Positions 34,446 through 45,957 of a DNA stretch of 64,000 nucleotides are shown piece by piece. Within the stretch, counting starts at the first letter, position 1. The number at the start of each line of letters is the position of its first letter. The notes under the pieces are model-generated. The model ran no database searches and was not told the origin of the DNA. It worked only from the letters and a program-made list of their open reading frames with translations. The stretch is taken from NCBI GenBank assembly GCA_030674185.1, contig JAPXFY010000022.1, forward strand, positions 48,209,052 to 48,273,051, read 5' to 3'. This DNA comes from Monoplex corrugatus. Taxonomy: Eukaryota > Mollusca > Gastropoda > Littorinimorpha > Ranellidae. Made by a program: the position numbers and the translations under genes.

Positions 34446-34557
34446 GAGACAGAGATGTATGTGCTTTGTACCTTTAAGTTGTTTTTGTCACCGCTTGTGA
34501 ATGTTTGAGTGAATGATGAGAGCGTGCACTTTCATTTGATGTGTACATCAAGATTAA

Positions 34558-35223
34558 CTCAATCGAGTTGCAGTCTTCAGGGTCATTCTGCCCCCTCAAT
34601 TCGGAGGATTTTTAGCACATTTTAAAAAAATATAGAAAAAACAACCAAATAAAGTATACAAACAAAGTAAAGTGATACAGAAAGACCAGGATTAGATCTT
34701 TACAAATAATCTTACTTTATTTATGGTATTCCTTGTACTTGTAAATGATGAGGTATCCAAATAGGTATCCAAAGGGGGTAATTTTTTTATTTTGATGGAT
34801 ATGAACACACACTGTGAAACAGTTTTAGATGAAGTCCAGAACATGATTTCCATGCCATGGATTTGCAAATCACAAGATTACTGGTAGTTGTCACTTTTTG
34901 CGTACAGTTGCTCCAGAGCACAAAATATTTACAGAATTGTGAGGTTTGACTTGCTTTCCTTGATGCCATTGCGAAATTCGCATGTTGTGGATAGCGCTGA
35001 AAAAAGGCTACTGTTGTCTTTGTTTCACATTGCCACAAACGGTCTAAGGTAAGTAAGTGCTGTAAACATACCCTAGTTTAGGTTCCCAGTGATTTTTTCC
35101 CTATAACTGACGCTTCTGACGTAAAAAAACAACAACAAATGTCCGCCGTTGATAAATCGACGTTGCGTATCCAAGCAGTAAACGGAAGTGATGGAGATTT
35201 TCTTCCGGCACGAAGCGATTGAG
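34558..35223. mobile_element. TTAA-flanked non-autonomous element (piggyBac-like), 666 bp
   Basis: TTAA at 34554-34557 and 35224-35227 bound inverted ends CTCAATCG and CGATTGAG. Both ends are CpG-richer than the surrounding intron. TTAA duplications with short TIRs are typical of piggyBac-type elements. There is no transposase ORF. It lies in B3GLCT intron 8. Confidence 0.65.
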
Positions 35224-35440
35224 TTAAGCATCTAACATATATTCTTATTATTATCATTATTCCACAATTTCTCACTCACCCAACCATGATAACAAGTTAA
35301 AAAAAAAAATCAAACCATGAACACTCTTTTCTGACTGTGCCATTTACAATACAAATTCCATATTCACTTGCAGTGGTCCCCTGCTATTGGTTGCTTGCAA
35401 TTTTTCATTCCCCTTTCAGGGCATTCATCAAATCCAACAC

Positions 35441-35880
35441 AGTGGCAAGAAACTCTGGGGAGAGCTGAACAGCAGAAGGCCCTTAGAGAATAAGCCCCCA
35501 CCATCAAGCTGGTGTTCTGGCTCTAAATTCTCACACCGACATAGGACCGGGCCACATACAGGTCACAATTCCCCGATGCCCCTTTGCCGTTACTGTTTCT
35601 TAACAGAAAGTATTTTGGGGGAAATTAGTCCTCCACCTGGGTTCATGGTCAGGCATCTCAAGACCTTGCCACTCTTGTGATGGATGTCTTGACCAGGGAG
35701 CTATCATGTACCTGCTGATGTATATGGGGCTTTTTAAAGCCTCATGAAGTTAATGGTTATTGGTCCTTGACCAGACCCAGCTCAAACTCTTTTCAGCTGT
35801 TTCTGTCATTGCGTTTATAGCTCTTTCCCAGAAACTGAGCTGTTTCGTGAGGTCATTGGCAGAGTGCTTCAAGTTTCACA
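35441..35880 (-). pseudogene. 3' fragment of the R2/NeSL-like retroelement family
   Basis: On plus, 35441-35605 is a diverged copy of the tail at 2573-2735 (AAGAAACTCTGGGGAGAGCT, then GACCGGGCCACATACAGGTC). A tRNA-like block follows at about 35620-35735. Then 35745-35880 corresponds to the end of the ORF (compare 2855-2990). Order and orientation equal the 3' end of the element at 2573-6528. Confidence 0.8.
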
Positions 35881-35892
35881 GCATCATATGCA

Positions 35893-38800
35893 TCTGAATA
35901 GGGCTATGGGAAAGGGCTGAAAGTTAGATAAGGACCTGGAAAGGGCTCGAAGTTGACATGGACCTGGGAAAGGGCTGCTAAAGTTAGATAGGACCTGGGA
36001 AAGAGCTGAAAGTTAGATGGGACCTGGGAATGGTGCTGAAAGTTAGAAGGGCCTGGGAAGGGCTTGAAAGTTAGATAGGACCTGGGAAAGGGCTGAAAGT
36101 TTAGATAGTGGGAGCTGAAAGTTGAATGACCTGGGAAAGGGCTGAAGTTAGATAGGAGCCTGGGAAGGGCTAATTATGGACTTGGAAGTGATTGAGCCTG
36201 GGAAGGCTGAAGTTAGATAGGGCCATGGGAGAGGCTGAAAGTTAGATAGGGACCTGGGAAGGGCTGAGCTGAAGTTAGAAGGGCCTGGGAAGGGCTGAAG
36301 TTAGAAGGACCTGGGAAGGGCTGAAAGTTAGAAGGGCCCTGGGAGAGGGCTGAAAGTTAGAAGGGACCTGGGAAGGGCTGAAAGTTAGACAGGGCCCTGG
36401 GAGAGGGCTGAAAGTTAGATAGGGACCTGGAGAAGGGGCTGAAAGTTAGATAGGGCCCTGGGAGAGGGCTGGTTGGAACAATTAGAAGGGCCTGGGAAGG
36501 CTGAAAGTTAGACAGGGCCCTGGGAAGGGCTGAAAGTTAGATAGGGACCTGGGGAGAGGGCTGAAAGTTAGACAGGGCCTGGGAGAGGGCTTGAAAGTTA
36601 GATAGGGACCTGGGAGAGGGCAACTTAGAACAGGGCCCTGGGAGAGGGCTTAAGTAGAGGGCCTGGAAGCTGAAGTTAGACAGGGCCCTGGGAGAGGGCT
36701 GAATTAGAAGGAATGGGAGAGGGCTGAAAGTTAGAGGAGGGACCTGAGAGAGAGGGCTGAAAGTTAGACAGGGCCCTGGGAGAGGGCTGAAAGTTAGATA
36801 GGGACCTGGGAGAGGCTGAAAGTTAGACAGGGCCCGGGAGAGGGCTGAAAGTTAGATAGGGACCTGGGGAGAAGGCTGAAAGTTAGACAGGGCCTGGGAG
36901 AGGGCTGAAAGTTAGAAGGACCTGGGAGAGGGCTGAAAGTTAGACAGGGCCCTGGGAGAGGGCTGAAAGTTAGATAGGGACCTGGGAGAGGGCTGAAAGT
37001 TAGACAGGGCCCTGGGAGAGGGCTTGAAAAGTTAGATAGGGCCTGGGAGAGGGTGAGTTGAAGCCTGAGAGGTTGAATTAGAGGGCAGAAGGGCTGAAGT
37101 TAGAAGGGCCTGAGAGAGTAGGACTGAAAGTAGGCCCTGGGAGATGGCTGAAAGTTAGACAGGGCCCTGGGAGATGGCTGAAAGTTAGATAGGGACCTGG
37201 GAGAGCTGAAAGTTAGATAGGGCACTGGGAGACGGACTGTGAAAGTTAGACAGGGCATGGGAGAGGGCTTAAAGACAGGGCCCTGGGAGAGGGCTTAAAG
37301 TTAGACAGGGCCCTGGGAAAGGGCTGAAAATTAGACAGGGCCCTGGGAGTGGGCTGAAAGTTAAATAAGACCCAGGGAGAGGGCTGAAAGTTAGACAGGG
37401 CCCTGGGAGGGAGCTGAAAGTTAGATAGGGTCTTGGGAGAGGGCTGAAAGTTAAACAAGACCTAGGGAGAGGGCCGAAAGTTAAATAAGGCCCAGGGAGA
37501 AGGCTTAAAGTTAGATAGGGCACGGGGAGAAGGGCTGAAAGTTAGACAGGGCCCTGGGAGGGGCTGAAAGTGAGATAGGGCCGAGAGAGGGCTGAAAGTT
37601 AAATAAGGCCAGGGAGAAGGCTTAAAGTTAGATAGGGCACGTGGGAGAGGGCTGAAAGTTAGACAGGGCCCTGGGAGAGGGCTGAAAGTGAGATAGGCCC
37701 TGAGAGAGGGCTGAAAGTTAAATAAGGCCCAGGGAGAAGGCTTAAAGTTAGATAGGGCATGGGGAGAGGGCTGAAAGTTAGACAGGGCCCTGGGGAGGCT
37801 GAAAGTGAGATAGGGCTGAGAGGCTGAAAGTAGATAGGGCCCTGGGAGAGGGCTGAAAGTTAGATAGGCCCTGGGGAGGGCTGAAAGTTAGAAAGCCTGA
37901 GAGAGGGGAAAGTTAGACCCCTGGGAGAGTGAAAGTTAGATTGGGCCCTGAGAGAGGGATGAAAGTTAGATGGGCCCTGAGAGGGGATGAAAGTTAGAAG
38001 GCCCTAGGAGAGGATGAAAGTTAGATTGGGCCCTGAGAGAGGGATGAAATTAGATTGGCTGAGAAGGGTGAAGTTAGATTGGCCTGAGAGGGATGAAAGT
38101 TAGATTGGGCCCTGGAAGAGGAATGAAAGTTAGATAGGGCGCTGGTAGGGCACTGAAAGATAGAGCCCTGGGAGAGAGATGAAAGTTAGATAGGGCCTCA
38201 GATCAGAGCTGAAGTTAGACTGGACCCCGGGAGAGGGCTGAAAGACAGACATGGCCCTGGGAGAGGGCTGAAAGTTAGATAGGGCCCTGAGAGGGGGCTG
38301 AAAGTTAGATAGGGACCCAGGATAGAGCTAAAAGTTAGACAGGGCCCTGGGAGAGGGCTGAAAGTTAAACGGGCCTGGGAGGGGGGTGAAAGTTAAACAG
38401 GGCCCTGGGAGAGGGCTGAAAGTTAAACAGGCCCTGGGAGAGGGCTGAAAGTTAAACGGGGCCCTGGGAGAGGGATGACAGTCAGATAGGGCCTGGGAGA
38501 GGGCTGAAATTAACAGGGCCCTGGGAGAGGCTGTGAAAGTCAGACAGGGCCCTGGGAGAGGGATGAAAGTTTGATAGGGCCTGGAACAGAGCTGAAAGTT
38601 TGACTAGACCCTGGGAAAAAGCTGAAAGTTAAATACGGCTCTAGAAAAGGACTGACAGATAGGACCCTGGGAGAGGGCTGAAAAAGTTAGATAGGCCCTG
38701 GGAGAGAACTGAAAGTTAGACATGCTCCTGAGAAAGGGCTGACCATTTGATCAGGCTTAAACAGGAGGAAAAAAACGCTGAAACAGGAGGTTCCGGAAAA

Positions 38801-39620
38801 TCAGGGGGCCATAACTTGCTGCGTTGCTATGAACGCTTGCAAGCCGATCACGGATGCCTACTCCTTTTGTTTTTTTAATTTTTTAATTTATTATTTATTT
38901 TTTTGACAAACCGAAATCGTGGAATTCCGCCAGACGCCCTGTTGATAGTCCCTGAGACAGGGTGAAAGTTAGACAGGGCCTAGGAAAGGGCTGAAGTTAG
39001 ACAGGCCCTGGGAGAGGTGAAAGTTAGATAGGGCCTGGAAAGGGATGAAAGTGAGACATGTACCGGGAGAGGGCTGAAAGTTAGACAGGGTCTCGGAGAG
39101 GGCTGAATGTTAGGCAGGGTCCTGGAGAGGGTTAAAAGTTGACAGGTCCGGAGAGGGCTGATGTTAGGCAGGGTCCTGGGAGAGGGTTAAAGTTAGACAG
39201 GCCTGGGAGAGGGATGAAGTTAGACAGGGTCTCGGGAGAGGGCTGAATGTTAGGCAGGGTCCTGGGAGAGGGTTAAAAGTTAGACAGGGTCCGGGAGAGG
39301 GCTGAATGTTAGGCAGGTCTGGAGAGGTTAAGTTAGACAGGCCTGGAGAGGATGAAAGTAGGTAGGCCTTGGAAGAGGGATGAAAGTGAGACAGGGTACG
39401 GAAGGGTTAAAAGTTAGACGGTCCGAGAGGGCTGAAATGTTAGCAGGGTCCTGGAGAGGGTTAAAGTAGACAGGACTTGTGAGAGATGGCTGAAAATTAG
39501 ACAGGGTCCTCGGGAGAGGCTGAAAGTTAGACAGGGACTTGTGAGAGAGGGCTGAAAGTTAGACAGGGACTTGAGAGAGGGCTGAAAGTTAGGGACTTGT
39601 GAAGAGGGCTGAAAGCCTGC
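35893..39620. repeat. Minisatellite, 30 bp unit, ~120 copies (B3GLCT intron 8)
   Basis: The unit is close to GGGCTGAAAGTTAGACAGGG followed by CCCTGGGAGA. The copies show many single-base gaps, especially between 35.9 and 38.2 kb, consistent with noisy reads or collapse. It starts next to the truncated retroelement and is interrupted at about 38757-38950. Confidence 0.96.
38757..38950. other. Non-repeat insert within the 30 bp array
   Basis: About 190 bp with no similarity to the unit: GGCCATAACTTGCTGCGTTG, a T-rich stretch and CCGAAATCGTGGAATTCCG. AAACAGGAGG occurs twice near its left end. It may be a small insertion or a relic of the sequence before amplification. Confidence 0.6.
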
Positions 39621-39754
39621 AAATGACCAACAGCAGACAACTGCTGCAAGTGAGAAAGGATTCAGTATTTCATGAATTATCTACAGTAACTTACAGGGTT
39701 CAATCTCTCATCATGTCATACCTGACAGACCAAATGAAGGAAGTGAAGACTTAC

Positions 39755-39880
39755 ACACTGCATGGGGAAAAGGGTGGGTTGCCATGTCACACACTGACAC
39801 TCGTCCTTCTTCTTGCTGCTGCACAACTCACACACTGGTGTCAGCTTCTCTCCTAAGTGGTCCATGATAAACTTGGCAAA
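39755..39880 (-). CDS. B3GLCT: B3GLCT exon 8
   Basis: Acceptor CATGTGCAG, donor TGT followed by GTAAGT. It encodes FAKFIMDHLGEKLTPVCELC followed by a Cys-containing stretch ending FPMQC. LTPV.(E/D).C is recognisable from B3GLCT orthologs, and the segment links the N-terminal domain to the catalytic domain. Phase 0 at both ends. Confidence 0.92.
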
Positions 39881-39934
39881 CTGCACATGTACACACATCA
39901 CACAGCCACTGGCATTACATATTTCTTATCATTA

Positions 39935-40300
39935 TTATCATCAATAACGTTTAAAGTCCAGCCGACTGCGTAGAGCCTTATCAGGACTACAACCATCTTA
40001 AAACACACACCACATTTCATAAACCCTGAAAAAAACACTACCTGGCAAAGAAAATCAAGTAAACAAATGAATGTATTCATGCACAACATCTAAGGATATG
40101 CCTCTGGCATTTACTACTACTCTCAATTTATCATCAATCTGAAAACACAAATATGAATATAAACATAAAAACATAAGGGCACTACAACATATATAAAACA
40201 CAGGACTAAATTACCTAAAATTGCTTCTGCACATTGCAGTTCCTTAAAGCCAAAAATGCAAGTAATACATGCACCCGATTATCAATCTATTAGAAAGCTT
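39935..40300 (-). repeat. Retroposon family C2 copy, diverged
   Basis: GTTTAAAGTCCAGCCGACTG, AGCCTTATCAGGACTACAAC and CCCGATTATCAATC match the family. Confidence 0.7.
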
Positions 40301-40329
40301 TTTATCATTATATTATTATTATCATTATC

Positions 40330-40665
40330 ATTACTACTGTCATTATTATTATTTAAAGCTCAACCAACTGCGCAGAGCCATATCAGGGCTAGAACCATTT
40401 GAAAACACCTTGCTGGCCATGAAAAAAAAATTGAAAAAAAAAAATTGAGTACACATATTGATACATTCACACACAGAAAATATACAAGGCTTTATAGGAC
40501 ACACATAGGAGAAAGAACCAGCAAAGCAGAAAATGATAGGATGAACTGACAGAAATCAAAGCAGCAAAACACAAACAAGGAAAAAAGTAACAAAAAAACA
40601 GGCATTTTTAGCACAGACTTTAGACTTTCCAGAAGGTGAGGATACTATTTACACCAGAGAGCCAC
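40330..40665 (-). repeat. Retroposon family C2 copy, with internal deletion
   Basis: TTTAAAGCTCAACCAACTGC, CATATCAGGGCTAGAACC and GACTTTCCAGAAGGTGAGG are present. The middle part is missing. It is adjacent to the previous copy and in the same orientation. Confidence 0.7.
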
Positions 40666-40944
40666 GTAAGATATGATAATGAAGTACCCCTCATTTTACA
40701 TTTGAATGCTTTTTATTACATGTGTATAACAGAGCAAACCAGAGACAGAGAAAGATCAGAGTGCAGACAGTGATGATAATGATACATCACATGCATTTTC
40801 AAACAGCAGAATTTATTAGCTAAAAGCTGCTTCTTCAAACTTGTCGTTGCTTGCATGCTAGGTGTTCTCATGTTTCCACAAGCCAGCAACTGACATAACC
40901 ACAAGGATCTTTTATTTGCATATTTGATATTTTGCATGAGTATT

Positions 40945-41095
40945 ATACATGATGAGGGTTTAGGCACTAGCAAGTCTGAGATATGTTTGCATCAGAAGAT
41001 TGGAAAAATCTCCAACCTTTACGGTTCACCCATCAGGCAGAGGTGTGTAAGCTGTTGAATCCAGGACCTTCCAAATGGAAAAGAAAGAGGAGGAG
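40945..41095 (-). repeat. SINE family C, inverted partial copy
   Basis: GGGTTTAGGCACTAGCAAGT, then TTCACCCATCAGGCAGAGGT and AATCCAGGACC mirror the head and early core of SINE C. Confidence 0.6.
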
Positions 41096-41099
41096 TGGG

Positions 41100-41111
41100 G
41101 AGACAGAGAGT

Positions 41112-41172
<61 letters not shown>

Positions 41173-41275
41173 CAGACAGAAGAGAGAGAGAGAAAGAGAT
41201 AGAAAGAGAGAGAGAGAGAGAAGAAAGAGAGACAGACAGGCAGACAGACAGACAGAGACAGGCAGACACAGACTG
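41100..41275. repeat. (GA)n-rich microsatellite
   Basis: GAGA runs with GACA units near the right end. Confidence 0.95.
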
Positions 41276-41334
41276 AACATGATTGGTATCTTGATTAGAT
41301 CTTTGTTTCATATCAATGGGGAGAAATGGGGAGA

Positions 41335-41540
41335 GAAAAACAGGGGAGAGAGAGGAAAGGGAATGAGACAATGACAGAGGGAGAGAGAGGGAGAGGAATG
41401 AGACAATGACAGAGGGAGAGAGAGGGAGAGGGAATGAGACAATGACAGAGGGAGAGAGAGGAGAGGAATGAGACAATGACAGAGGAGAGAGAGGAGAGGA
41501 ATGAGACAATGACAAGAGGGAGGAGAGGGAGAGGATGCCC
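41335..41540. repeat. Minisatellite, ~35 bp unit, about 6 copies
   Basis: The unit contains GGAATGAGACAATGACAGAG followed by a GGGA/GAGA-rich half. Confidence 0.92.
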
Positions 41541-41769
41541 ATGACAATGACCATGACACTATTTTCCAACAGAAGATGTTTGCTGAAGTTTTTTTTTCAA
41601 ACTTGCCTTTGTTAATCAACATAATTACTTAGGACTAAAACATAGCAGATGATATATAAATCAGTGACGTAAGACCTAACACATAAGGGACAAGAAAATA
41701 AAAAATTGCAAACCTTGGTTATTGTTTGCGAGAGATGGAGGAACAGATGAAGGTAATTAAATAATAATC

Positions 41770-41882
41770 AGTGTGTGTGTGTGTGCGTGCGCTGTGTATC
41801 TGTGTGTGTGTGTGTGCGTGGTGTGTGTGTGTGTGTGCGTGTGTGTGTGCATTAATTTGTTCGTGAATGTGTGAGAGAGTGC

Positions 41883-41964
<82 letters not shown>

Positions 41965-41972
41965 TGTGTGTG
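41770..41972. repeat. (TG)n microsatellite
   Basis: Interrupted TG runs with GC and GA variants. Confidence 0.95.
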
Positions 41973-42084
41973 TGACGTGTGTTAACTGCAATCAGCCTGC
42001 TGATAGCAGCATGGCATGATATTCATGTAAATGTGAACTGATCGTGTAAATGTGAACTGACTGCTGTTCATTGTAACATGTATG

Positions 42085-42767
42085 CAAGGGTGCAACTTAG
42101 AAAAAGTCAAAAAACGGAAAGGGGTCCAGGGGCCAGTAGGCCCCTGGTGGGGTACAGGGGCAGCACCCTGTATGGGGGGTCTGGGGGGCTATGGCCCCCA
42201 GATGCTGAAGCTTTTGTAAAAATAAAACTGAATCTCAAGATTTGTTCTGCAATTAGATTCAAGAAAAACAGAAGATGCTTTTCATCCTATTTCAGACAAT
42301 TTCAAGTATCTTTATAACTGCTCGATCGATTTTCACACACCACAGGCGACGGGAATTATCTCTGTCTGTATCTTTCTTCTCTAGCCATTCCAAACGCCAT
42401 TTATTGTTGACAGTTGCGTCGATTAAGGCGACATATTCGCCATCTTTCACCGCTGGCATCGTGAAGTTCGCTCAACATGTGAAGCTCGAAAATGGCGGCG
42501 ATTTCACGGAAGTTGATGCGAGATTTCGCAAAGGAGCATGCGCATTGACTTTCATAGCTTCATTCACGAAAGAGTGCTTCCGCTTTCCTTTCTACACCGG
42601 AGAGTAACCATCGCAAAACATTCATGTTCGATAAACGATTTTAGATCAAATAAAAAATTTTAAAAAACGACCCTAGCACGGCGATTTTTTCAAAAAAATG
42701 GATTTTCCGTTTCTGACTCTTTTGAAAAAACGGATTCCATCGTCAAACAGAAAAAGTTGCACCCATG
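42085..42767. mobile_element. TIR element (683 bp) carrying CpG-rich DNA
   Basis: Ends are inverted: CAAGGGTGCAACTT on the left and the complement of CATGGGTGCAACTT on the right. TGTATG flanks both sides (42079-42084, 42768-42773). The left part is a G-rich block of GGGGTCC/GGCCCC units. The middle (about 42310-42620) is CpG-rich and contains AAAATGGCGGC (YY1-like) and GCATGCGCA (NRF-1-like). It is most likely a non-autonomous DNA transposon, possibly hAT-like, that acquired promoter-like DNA. It lies in B3GLCT intron 7. Confidence 0.75.
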
Positions 42768-42854
42768 TGTATGTGTCAGTTGAAAATCAGTATGTTCCAG
42801 TAAAGACGTAGAAGCACTGCTCTGTCTTCTGACTTGTCAACAGCAAGAACAAAA

Positions 42855-43078
<224 letters not shown>

Positions 43079-43319
43079 GGTTATCTAGATTGCTAACATG
43101 AACAAAAGATAAAACAAATAAGCTGATTATGCACAAAGGCAATCAGACTGGAGACAGAGCAAAAGAGTGATGGACGGACAGATAGACAAGAAACACACAG
43201 ACAGAAGATAACCGCGAAAGCCAGAACAGAGAGAGTCGACAGACAGACAAACGCAGAGATAAACACCAAGTGTATCAAATTAATTTCACTGCATGTGCAT
43301 CACAAACTCTGTGACTGAC

Positions 43320-43386
43320 CTCATGTTTGGGATCGATAGAAAACTGAATTTGGGAAGCAATACCCTCTGCCAATTTTTCTGTTATT
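43320..43386 (-). CDS. B3GLCT: B3GLCT exon 7
   Basis: Acceptor CTGTTTCAG, donor GAG followed by GTCAGT. It encodes ITEKLAEGIASQIQFSIDPK and HE. The F(S/T)ID..HE block leads into exon 8 (FAKF). Its first base completes the Arg codon of exon 6, and the end is phase 0. Confidence 0.93.
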
Positions 43387-43482
43387 CTGAAACAGACAGA
43401 CAACATAAAGGTCATGTCTTCACAATGTTTACAATGTTTTGGCAATGTCAGACATGTTCTACATGCTGGAAGAAGACATATG

Positions 43483-43483
43483 T

Positions 43484-43561
<78 letters not shown>

Positions 43562-43566
43562 ACACC
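43483..43566. repeat. (CA)n microsatellite
   Basis: A near-pure CA run about 100 bp upstream of exon 7. Confidence 0.96.
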
Positions 43567-43984
43567 CCACACAAACAAACACAAAATGAAAAATGAATTT
43601 GTATCTTTTGCATAAAGTCTATGTAAAACCATGCTTATTGGTGATGGACTTTCCCGTCAGTGGGACAGGTAAGTAGACATATGGGTCTTTTGCACATGGT
43701 GTGGGTCTTCATATTAAAAACAAAAGATCAATCCTAGAGACACATGTTCGTATGCAAGCATCGCAATGGAAGAATCCTGTGGCCCTGGGCTCTGCTTCTG
43801 CCGATCCCTTTTTTGTCAAACAACAGCTGTTCAGTGCTAGTCAAATGTGATTGTGCCCTGTGCACACTGCTGTCATTAGCTTAGTCTGTTGCAGGTAAAG
43901 GCTTCCAAGTTGGTGGTGTTGATACCACAGCTGATGTGGTTTACCTTCAGACTATCCTTGTTTTGTGTCAGAGGTCTTCCTGGT

Positions 43985-44612
43985 TACAGTGGCATAATGG
44001 TTCAGACTTTTGCCTGCCGGTAATCGAACTTGAGCTTCCAGGGTTCATTCCCTATTGAGGCCTCAGCTTTTCTCCTCAGTGTGACTGGAAAATCTAGTCC
44101 TTAAGAAAGGAATGAAAAACTCTCCTCAGTGTGACCAGAAAGTCTAGTCCTTTGGAAGGGAAAGAAAATCAAGTTGGACTTCTGGCTGCACATGCTAAAG
44201 ATCCCACAGCAGTTGAAAATAGTGAAGAGCAGGGCAATTGTCCAGCTGCCCTAGTGTAGAACACTGGAGAAATAGCTTCGTGTTTTAGGTACCTCCCCTT
44301 GAAGGCCAATTAGCTTTCTTGCCTTTCTAAAGTCCTGGTAAAAGATCCCATGGCAGTTGAAAATAGTGAAGAGCAGGGCACTGGCCTTGCTGCCCTGATA
44401 TAAAACATTGGAGAAATAGGTTACTTCCCAGGTCCCTCCCCTTGAAGGCCAATAAGCTTTCTTGCCTTTCTAAAGTCTTGGTTTAAAAAAGAAAAATTGG
44501 GTGGCACTGCACTGTGGAGATGTGCTCTCAATGAAAAGAGCAGCCCCGTTTCATACAGTAAATCCGTTGTGACAAAAAGAAATGAATATGAATGACTATG
44601 AGAGCATCTTTA
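43985..44612 (+). repeat. SINE family D with internal duplication
   Basis: The tRNA-like head at 43987-44056 has TGGCATAATGGTTCAGAC and a B box GGGTTCATTCCC. The body has two copies of TTGAAAATAGTGAAGAGCAG (near 44213 and 44357). The end GTTTCATACAGTAAATCCGT then TGTGACAAAAAGAAAT resembles a 3' end I recall from gastropod SINEs. Confidence 0.7.
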
Positions 44613-44898
44613 GGAAGCTGTCACACATACATAAACACACAAACGTGGTCACATCTACAGGTGATGAGCTTCTCTGCACGCTGGTGTATGGACGGTGACA
44701 GACAAAGACGCAGAGGAGAAGATGAGACAAAAAGAATGAGAGGCGGAGACAGACAGAGACAGAATAACATAGTGACAGATACAGAGGCAACATAACATTC
44801 AAATATCTATTTTTGAATGTAACAGATTAACTGTCTTTTCGCTGCTATTCCAACTTCTATGCCATTTTCATGGCTACAGGGACAATTTTTCACAATGC

Positions 44899-45190
44899 TA
44901 CGATGATAATGATGATGAGGATGATAATCATTATCCTATGAAATCCCATTCTGGGTTGAGACTGAGTGATAGGGCTGTACTCTATGCTTCCTCCAATAAT
45001 ATATCCTGGCTTCAACCAGGACTGAGACATACAGACATGTGTAGTGTTGGTCATGAAATTTGAGCAACACCTTCAATGGCGCATCCATAGATTGGATGAT
45101 GATTGACTGTAAGTGGTCCGTCTTCCCAACAAGCCCATGGCACATAGATAGGAGCAGGTCAGGCCGTAAGTTCCCACAATAATTTTCTAG
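44899..45190 (-). repeat. SINE family A copy
   Basis: Starts on plus with the inverted (ATC)n tail (GATGATAATGATGATGAGGA). ACTGAGTGATAGGGCTGTAC and GGACTGAGACATACAGACAT match the family body. Confidence 0.75.
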
Positions 45191-45419
45191 ACGAATGGGG
45201 TTAGAAAATATGATTCCAAGTCTGTAGCCTGTTGTGCAGACTATTTCGCCAACTTGACTGAGGAGGATGGGGAGGAGGAAGGGGACTGCTGAGCATCGCT
45301 GCCTGATGGTGTGTGAAAGGTGACAGACAGACAGAAGAACAGATGAACAGATAAAATGAAAGACAAAGACAAAAACAGAATGATATGGTGACAAGATGCG
45401 GACACAAGACAAGATTTAA

Positions 45420-45957
45420 CCCCTTCGCTGCCAAAGTGTAAATAAAAAGGTGAACTGCCTGTGCCACGGAATTTTGTAATGTCACTTCAACTCTTATCTG
45501 GGTCAAGTCCGACTACGGACATCAACACCGAAATATCGCCTGCATGCGCCAAATTATCATCATTTTCACTCTTATCGACAGACTGCAAATCAGAATCAGC
45601 ACCACAAGTAATGATTTCTGCAACTTCTTTTGCTGCATAAGTTGTTTTTCGGTCTGATCGACGCTCGGTGTTGAAGCGAGTCCGTCTGCCATTGTTTACA
45701 CTCGCTGAATAGTCATCAGCTGTAGGGGTCACATTTTCAACCACACGGGCAGAAAAGACCGTAAAATGTCACACATACATAATTGGCATCTATATATATA
45801 TAGGGAATAATGAAGTTTCCATTGATATCTCATACATCACTGAAAGCGTTGGGGTTTTCTGGCTAAAAATAGGAAAAGTCACCGACCGAATATTCGGTCG
45901 GTGCACTGAAGGCATACATTTCTTCGACCGAATATTCAGTAGGAAGCACTGAACAGG
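45420..45957 (-). mobile_element. TTAA-flanked piggyBac-like element, 538 bp
   Basis: TTAA at 45416-45419 and 45958-45961. The left end CCCCTTCGCTGCC and the inverse of the right end CCTGTTCAGTGC are typical piggyBac-type termini. Palindromic ACCGAATATTCGGT lies at about 45884. A minus ORF (45744-45487, 85 residues, starting MVENVTPTADDYSASV) is acidic and could be a remnant of a transposase N-terminus, but I cannot identify it. Located in B3GLCT intron 6. Confidence 0.65.

Noticed and set aside
37246..37523. Proline-rich minus-strand ORFs in the 30-mer array
   Set aside because: A 30 bp unit keeps frames open by chance where the array is clean. There is no start, splice or conservation support.
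42275..42607. A 110-residue plus-strand ORF in the CpG-rich block
   Set aside because: Lies inside a TIR element, starts in AT-rich sequence and matches no family I know. The CpG-rich part looks like promoter/5' UTR material rather than coding sequence.
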